In this document: positions 59,889-64,000 of the stretch, piece by piece
How the letters are laid out: the number at the start of each line of letters is the position of its first letter
Numbering within the stretch: position 1 is the stretch's first letter
Assembly: GCF_003952465.1 (NCBI RefSeq)
Contig: NZ_CP034448.1
Coordinates: 7,169,001-7,233,000, forward strand
Direction of reading: 5' to 3'
Length of the DNA: 64,000 nucleotides
Source: Mesorhizobium sp. M1B.F.Ca.ET.045.04.1.1
GTDB lineage: Bacteria; Pseudomonadota; Alphaproteobacteria; Rhizobiales; Rhizobiaceae
Made by a program: the position numbers and the translations under genes
The notes under the pieces: generated by a model
What the model saw: only the letters and a program-made list of their open reading frames with translations
Database searches by the model: none
What the model was told of the DNA's origin: nothing

Positions 59889-62813
59889 GTGGCGCATAAT
59901 CCCTTGGTCTCAATCGTGGTTCCTGCGCACAATGCGGAGGCAACGCTGGCGCGCGCGCTCGATTGCCTTCTCGATCAGGAGATAGTGGATTGGGAGGCGA
60001 TCATCGTCGACGACGCCTCCACGGACCGCACCCCCGCGATCATCGCCGGTTATGTGGAGCGCGATGCCCGATTTCGGACGCTGAGCTCTTGCGCGCATAG
60101 CGCCGCCGGCGCGCGCAATAGCGGGACTTCGACAGCGCGCGGCCAATGGCTCATGTTTCTGGATGCGGACGATTGGGTGGCTGCCAGCTTCCTTGCCAAA
60201 ATGCTGGCCGCACTGAAAAGCGCTCCCGATGCAGTGGCCGCCTATTGCGGTTGTCGGCGCGTGATGCCCGATGGCGAACTCACCCCGTCGAGCATCTCGA
60301 CGGAGGTTGCGATCCAGCCGTTCGAAACATTCGCCCGCCGATGTGCCGTTCGCACTCACGCGCTGCTGGTCGACCGGGAGACAATTGTCGAATTGGGCGG
60401 TTTCGATGTGTCGCTGCGCACCTGCGAGGACTGGGATCTGTGGCAGCGCCTCGCACGTTTAGGCAAGCGTTGGGTGATGGTCGACGAACCGCTCGCTTTC
60501 TATCGGGTCGGCCCCAACTCGCTCACCCGCAATTCGACGCAGATGTTGGCAGATGCGGAAATCGTGATCGCCCGCGGCTTTTCTCCTGATCCCAGGGTCA
60601 AACGCCCAGCACCGGCTCACGCCAATGGAGCGATTTCGGCGAATGGCGGCACCGCTTCCGAAGCCCTCGCGTGGTTCGCGTTGTGGAACGCCGCGTCGGA
60701 TTGCGGCCGCGGCGCGCGCTCGATCGACCCGCAGTCCCTGCACGCGCTCCCGGCAGGGCGCAAGTGGGCGCGTGAGATCGCCGAGGTGGCCTTCGATGGC
60801 CTTGTGGCAGGAAGCCTATCGGCGCCCGTCCAATTGGCTGCCAGGTGGGACAGGTTTGGCGGTTCCATCACCGAGTTGATCGTCGAACTCGGCAAGGTCT
60901 GGAACGATTCAGCGGCGGGTCGCCGCGTCCAGTATCACCTTGAGCAAATGCTTCTCGACTTCGACGACCTTGCCGCGCCGCGCAGACTGGCGCGGACACT
61001 GGGAATCCGCGTCGACGCTCGAAATCCGGCCTCCACCGACCTCCCGGAAGGAATCGATCAAATTTATGCCTATCTGATGATGGATGGCCGGATCGAGGCT
61101 CGCGCGCAGTTCGGCGCACTCGGGAAAGTGACAAGGCGTCATTGGATTGAGTTGGCGCTGAATTTCGTGCCCCCTGAGCGGCTTGCATCGCAAACCGGTG
61201 CCGACAAGTCAGACATGTCTGCAGCCAAGGCATCGTTGTCCATGGCGGGACGCCGGCCTGATCGGGACAGCCACTTCGGCAAACTCGCGCGATTGGCCGC
61301 GGAGGCGCGGCGGCTGGTTCGGTCGAGCGCCGAACCTGCGGAGCCTATTGCAGCGCCGCGCCGCGGACGAGCCGCGGATGGACACGACAATGATCGCACG
61401 TCGTTCTGGAATCGCCGTTTCGCGACCGAGGATCCCTGGAACTATCGTTCGCCCTATGAGCAGGAAAAGTATGAGCGGCAGCTCGAAATTCTGCCTGCCG
61501 GTCCCATCGGACGCGCGCTTGAGCTGGCTTGCGCGGAGGGCCACTTCACGCGGCAACTGGCGCCGCGAGTGGGCCATTTGACCGCAACAGACATCTCCGA
61601 CGTAGCCGTCGGGCGGGCGCGCGCGCGATGCAGCGATCAGCCGAATGTCGAGTTCGGCGTACTGGATTTTTCTGCGGACACGCTGCCGGGCGAGATGGAT
61701 CTGATCGTCTGTTCGGAAGTGCTCTACTACCTAGATGATCTCGACGAGTTGCGGCGCATCGCCAAAAAAATCGTTGCGGCGTTGGCGCCCGGCGGCAGTT
61801 TCGTCAGCGCACACGCATTCGTGCTCCGTGACAATGTAGAAAGGACGGGCTTCGACTGGAACACTTTCGGTGCACAAGCGATCTCGCAGACGCTGGCAGC
61901 GACCGAAGGCCTCGTCCTCGAGCAATCGATCCAGACCGAGCTCTATCGCATAGACCGCTTCCGCCGCCTGTCACCAGACGACGTGGCTACGGAACCGGTG
62001 ATCGATCATGTGCCAATCCGCGCGCCCATCGGTATTGGAGTCGCGCGAAATGTCGTCTGGGGCGGGGCACGGGCCTTGCGCCGCGACGTCGCACGCAGCG
62101 AGCGGCGGCAGCGTATGCCTGTCCTCATGTATCACAGCGTCGCCGATGATGGTCCGGCCGCGCTCGCCCGTTTTCGGCTCACGCCCGCAGCATTCGGCAG
62201 CCAGATGGCATGGCTGCGCGCCAATGGCTTTCACGCGATCACGTCCGAGCAGCTGGGATGGTCCATCGCCAACCGTGAACCTTTCGTTGGTCGCCCGGTG
62301 CTCATCACCTTCGATGACGGCTTCCAGAATTTTGCCGACCATGCCTGGCCGATCTTACGCGCGAACGACCTGACCGCGGAAGTGTTCCTGGTAACGGACT
62401 TGGTGGGTGAAAGTGCACGGTGGGATGTCGACAGCGGTCCGCCGACGCAGCTTATGGACGCCGGGACGGTGCGACGCCTCGCCGGCGAGGGTGCGTTCTT
62501 CGGAAGCCATCTGGCGACGCATCGCGCGATCGATGGTCTGTCGAGTTCTGAGTTGGCCGCCGAGCTCCTGCGCTCCCGCATGTTCGTCGAACGGTGGACC
62601 GGTCGGCCGACCACGGCGTTCGCGGCACCCTTCTCTGTCACCGACCGACGGCTCGGCCGGCTGGCCAAGGAATGCGGCTATCGGATCGGCTTCGGCGGCA
62701 AACATGGGCCGGCGGACCTCGATTGCGATCCCATCGACCTTCCGCGCATCGAGGTTCGCGGGGATCGCTCGCTCGATGACTTTGTTGCCCGTGTCGAGGC
62801 CGTGCTCGAATGA
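59889..62813 (+). CDS. Trifunctional glycosyltransferase/methyltransferase/polysaccharide deacetylase
   Basis: A 974-residue fusion. The GT2 domain (about 1-225) has SIVVPAHNAEATLARALDCL, D41-D42 and the metal motif LDADDW (91-96). A helical linker follows. The class I SAM methyltransferase (about 500-680) has motif I LELACAEGHFTRQLAP near 545 and a post-motif VCSEVLYYLDDLDELRRI, recalling NodS-type methyltransferases. The C-terminal NodB/CE4 deacetylase (about 740-974) has PVLMYHSV, ITFDDG (D809, D810) and the zinc pair H874xxxH878. It could build, N-methylate and deacetylate an amino-sugar glycan. All three sites look intact. The start is GTG. Confidence 0.9.
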   Translation: MAHNPLVSIVVPAHNAEATLARALDCLLDQEIVDWEAIIVDDASTDRTPAIIAGYVERDARFRTLSSCAHSAAGARNSGTSTARGQWLMFLDADDWVAASFLAKMLAALKSAPDAVAAYCGCRRVMPDGELTPSSISTEVAIQPFETFARRCAVRTHALLVDRETIVELGGFDVSLRTCEDWDLWQRLARLGKRWVMVDEPLAFYRVGPNSLTRNSTQMLADAEIVIARGFSPDPRVKRPAPAHANGAISANGGTASEALAWFALWNAASDCGRGARSIDPQSLHALPAGRKWAREIAEVAFDGLVAGSLSAPVQLAARWDRFGGSITELIVELGKVWNDSAAGRRVQYHLEQMLLDFDDLAAPRRLARTLGIRVDARNPASTDLPEGIDQIYAYLMMDGRIEARAQFGALGKVTRRHWIELALNFVPPERLASQTGADKSDMSAAKASLSMAGRRPDRDSHFGKLARLAAEARRLVRSSAEPAEPIAAPRRGRAADGHDNDRTSFWNRRFATEDPWNYRSPYEQEKYERQLEILPAGPIGRALELACAEGHFTRQLAPRVGHLTATDISDVAVGRARARCSDQPNVEFGVLDFSADTLPGEMDLIVCSEVLYYLDDLDELRRIAKKIVAALAPGGSFVSAHAFVLRDNVERTGFDWNTFGAQAISQTLAATEGLVLEQSIQTELYRIDRFRRLSPDDVATEPVIDHVPIRAPIGIGVARNVVWGGARALRRDVARSERRQRMPVLMYHSVADDGPAALARFRLTPAAFGSQMAWLRANGFHAITSEQLGWSIANREPFVGRPVLITFDDGFQNFADHAWPILRANDLTAEVFLVTDLVGESARWDVDSGPPTQLMDAGTVRRLAGEGAFFGSHLATHRAIDGLSSSELAAELLRSRMFVERWTGRPTTAFAAPFSVTDRRLGRLAKECGYRIGFGGKHGPADLDCDPIDLPRIEVRGDRSLDDFVARVEAVLE

Positions 62814-62904
62814 ACGGTGAACTTGTCAGCCGGGTGCGAGCTGGCACGAGCGTGCCGGTCATTGCCAGAACCGTACATTCTGGCTCGCCGAGGCCAGCGT
62901 CCAC

Positions 62905-63006
62905 AGCATGTCTCCCGAAAGTGGGAACCGGTTTCGGGACAGAGACATGCGTAAAATCAAACCCTAAAGCGCAGGGAGCGAATCTGAAAGATCGCGACGC
63001 GCTTTA
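62905..63006. repeat. RIME-like two-palindrome element (inverted)
   Basis: The reverse orientation of the element at 40326-40434: GCATGTCTCCCGAAAGTGGG to GGTTTCGGGACAGAGACATGC, the spacer GTAAAATCAAACC, then TAAAGCGCAGGGAGCGAATC to GATCGCGACGCGCTTTAG. It sits between the convergent trifunctional and peroxiredoxin-like genes. Confidence 0.85.
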
Positions 63007-63068
63007 GATTTGTGACAAATTGGTTCCGCTTTTCTTCAGTGTCCCGCCACGTCGCCTCGTTCGCAAGT

Positions 63069-63749
63069 CTATTGGGCGACCTGTGACACGGCTGACATCA
63101 GCTCCTGCGGGTTCGGCGCCCCAAACATGTATCGCCCACCCTCCGGAACCTCCGTGAAGCTCCAGCGGACGACCCCCTGCCGGTCCAGCAGGAACTGACC
63201 GATCAGTTGTCCGTGTCCCGTCGCCATCATCTGCTCGTCGGCCTCGGTCACTTCGTAATTGTCCTTCTTGTCGAGGAATTCGCTGGCCGCAAAAGGATCC
63301 ATTGGACCAGGCAACTCGCCCGGTACGTCGACCCGCATATCCTTCGCCGCCGCCATCGAGACCTTGTACGGCCAGACCGTCTCGTTTTCGGTGAATTCGA
63401 GATTGGGCAGTCCAAAAGCACGATGTGAAGCGCGTTCAGGGTCGGAGGCCGCAAGCAGATTCGGCATCGGGTGGTAGCGGAAATAGAGACGCGCCCGTTC
63501 GATCGGCGTGTTGACCACCGTCAGGCTTTGCACGCCCTTTTCGCGCAGCTCCGGATCAAGTCGCGCCTGGGCGGCGATATGGCGCCGGCAAAACGCACAA
63601 TGCAGACCTCGAAACAGGCCGACCAGCAGCGGTTTTTGTCCGCGAAAGTCGTCGAGCGCGATCTTGCCTTCCTGGGTAATGGCATCGAGCACCACGTTCG
63701 GCGCACGGTCGCCCGGTTGAAGCGGTACCAAGTCAATACGCGCGGACAT
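63069..63749 (-). CDS. Peroxiredoxin-like (AhpC/TSA, thioredoxin-fold) protein
   Basis: A 226-residue redoxin. It opens LVPLQPGDRAPNVVLDAITQ, then FRGQKPLLVGLFRGLHCAFC with a CAFC pair (CxxC) at the thioredoxin-fold active site, followed by the VVNTPIERARLYFRYH strand-helix. The extension after residue 110 (ENETVWPYKVSMAAAKDMRV) is larger than in typical AhpC. The role is probably thiol-dependent peroxide or disulphide reduction in the cytoplasm; no signal peptide is seen. The ATG is preceded by GGGAGG. It lies 19 bases after the end of the TPR gene on the same strand. Confidence 0.85.
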   Translation of the reverse strand: MSARIDLVPLQPGDRAPNVVLDAITQEGKIALDDFRGQKPLLVGLFRGLHCAFCRRHIAAQARLDPELREKGVQSLTVVNTPIERARLYFRYHPMPNLLAASDPERASHRAFGLPNLEFTENETVWPYKVSMAAAKDMRVDVPGELPGPMDPFAASEFLDKKDNYEVTEADEQMMATGHGQLIGQFLLDRQGVVRWSFTEVPEGGRYMFGAPNPQELMSAVSQVAQ

Positions 63750-63768
63750 TTTTCAACCTCCCGCCCGG

Positions 63769-64000
63769 CTAATCGAGAAAAGGCAGCACCACAAGCGCTT
63801 CCGGGTCGAGCCCGTGCTGGGCGCAAATACCCTGCGCCAGGGAAAAGTAGCGTTCGGCCTCGGCCAGATTATCGAGGTCGAGATTAAGCGTTGCGAGACC
63901 ATCATAGCACGGAAACAGCAGTTGGGGCTCGCCCGTTTCGCGGGCCACGTCCAGTGCTTCGTGGAACAAGCCGACCGCCAGTTCCGGACGGCCGTTGCAC
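63769..64000 (-). CDS. C-terminal end of a TPR-containing protein (partial)
   Basis: Only the last 76 codons are inside the window; the gene continues past the right edge. The visible part has tetratricopeptide-like helices: GRPELAVGLFHEALDVARET, LLFPCYDGLATLNLDLDNLA, EAERYFSLAQGICAQHGLD. Such C-termini occur in AAA/TPR regulators and in adenylate-cyclase-TPR proteins, but the identity cannot be set from this fragment. It is upstream of, and probably co-transcribed with, the peroxiredoxin-like gene. Confidence 0.7.
   Translation of the reverse strand, partial: CNGRPELAVGLFHEALDVARETGEPQLLFPCYDGLATLNLDLDNLAEAERYFSLAQGICAQHGLDPEALVVLPFLD

Overview
The window is GC-rich chromosomal DNA of an alphaproteobacterium of the order Hyphomicrobiales, most likely Mesorhizobium or a close relative. 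The indications are the block murA - DUF2948 - hisD - UPF0262 - low-Mr phosphatase - infA - maf - yacG - tRNA-Phe, a NadQ-type regulator directly in front of nadABC, a CtrA-type site upstream of the Flp pilin gene, and several copies of a two-palindrome intergenic element resembling the rhizobial RIME repeats. The genus is inferred; no sequence search was possible. No insertion sequence, prophage, integrase or CRISPR array was seen.

Layout. 1-4191: exopolysaccharide genes in two divergent sets (WecG-type and GT4 glycosyltransferases leftward; GT2 and an O-antigen-ligase/ExoQ-like polymerase rightward). 4276-7883: nucleoside deaminase, proC, a vapBC toxin-antitoxin pair and a SAF-domain oxidoreductase. 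8420-23576: a type I secretion adhesin locus made of a TolC-like channel, an ABC exporter, an HlyD-like adaptor, a ribbon-helix-helix protein, a LapG-like periplasmic protease (divergent) and a giant RTX adhesin of about 2,700 codons. The adhesin has five almost identical 582-bp repeats and is interrupted by two single-base frameshifts. 23649-25595: a small secreted protein and a penicillin-binding-protein-activator-like lipoprotein whose 5' end carries in-frame repeat DNA.

25609-38805: a complete-looking Tad/Flp pilus locus in two divergent arms. The leftward arm is cpaF-tadB-tadC-tadD-cpaA. The rightward arm is flp-cpaB-cpaC-lipoprotein-tadG-tadE-tadE-cpaE, followed by an L,D-transpeptidase and a membrane protein. 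38938-42960: a membrane protein, a degenerate nuclease-fold protein, a degenerate GGDEF protein with an intact I-site, and a succinate-semialdehyde dehydrogenase. 43158-49400: two tRNA genes flanking the housekeeping block. 49685-54070: nadQ-nadA-nadB-nadC with a double palindromic operator.

54229-59149 is the most novel part: a four-gene leftward operon encoding a coiled-coil protein, an inner-membrane protein with a cytosolic GTPase-partner-like domain and a periplasmic OmpA domain, a Ras/Rab-like small GTPase and a class III adenylate cyclase. It reads as a possible envelope-to-cAMP signalling module. 59889-62813 encodes a single protein fusing a GT2 glycosyltransferase, a methyltransferase and a NodB-type deacetylase. 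The window ends with a peroxiredoxin-like protein and the C-terminus of a TPR protein.

The secreted adhesin, the Tad pili and the polysaccharide genes together describe a surface-attachment lifestyle. The cyclase operon and the degenerate GGDEF protein are possible nucleotide-signalling inputs, but no direct link is shown by the sequence.
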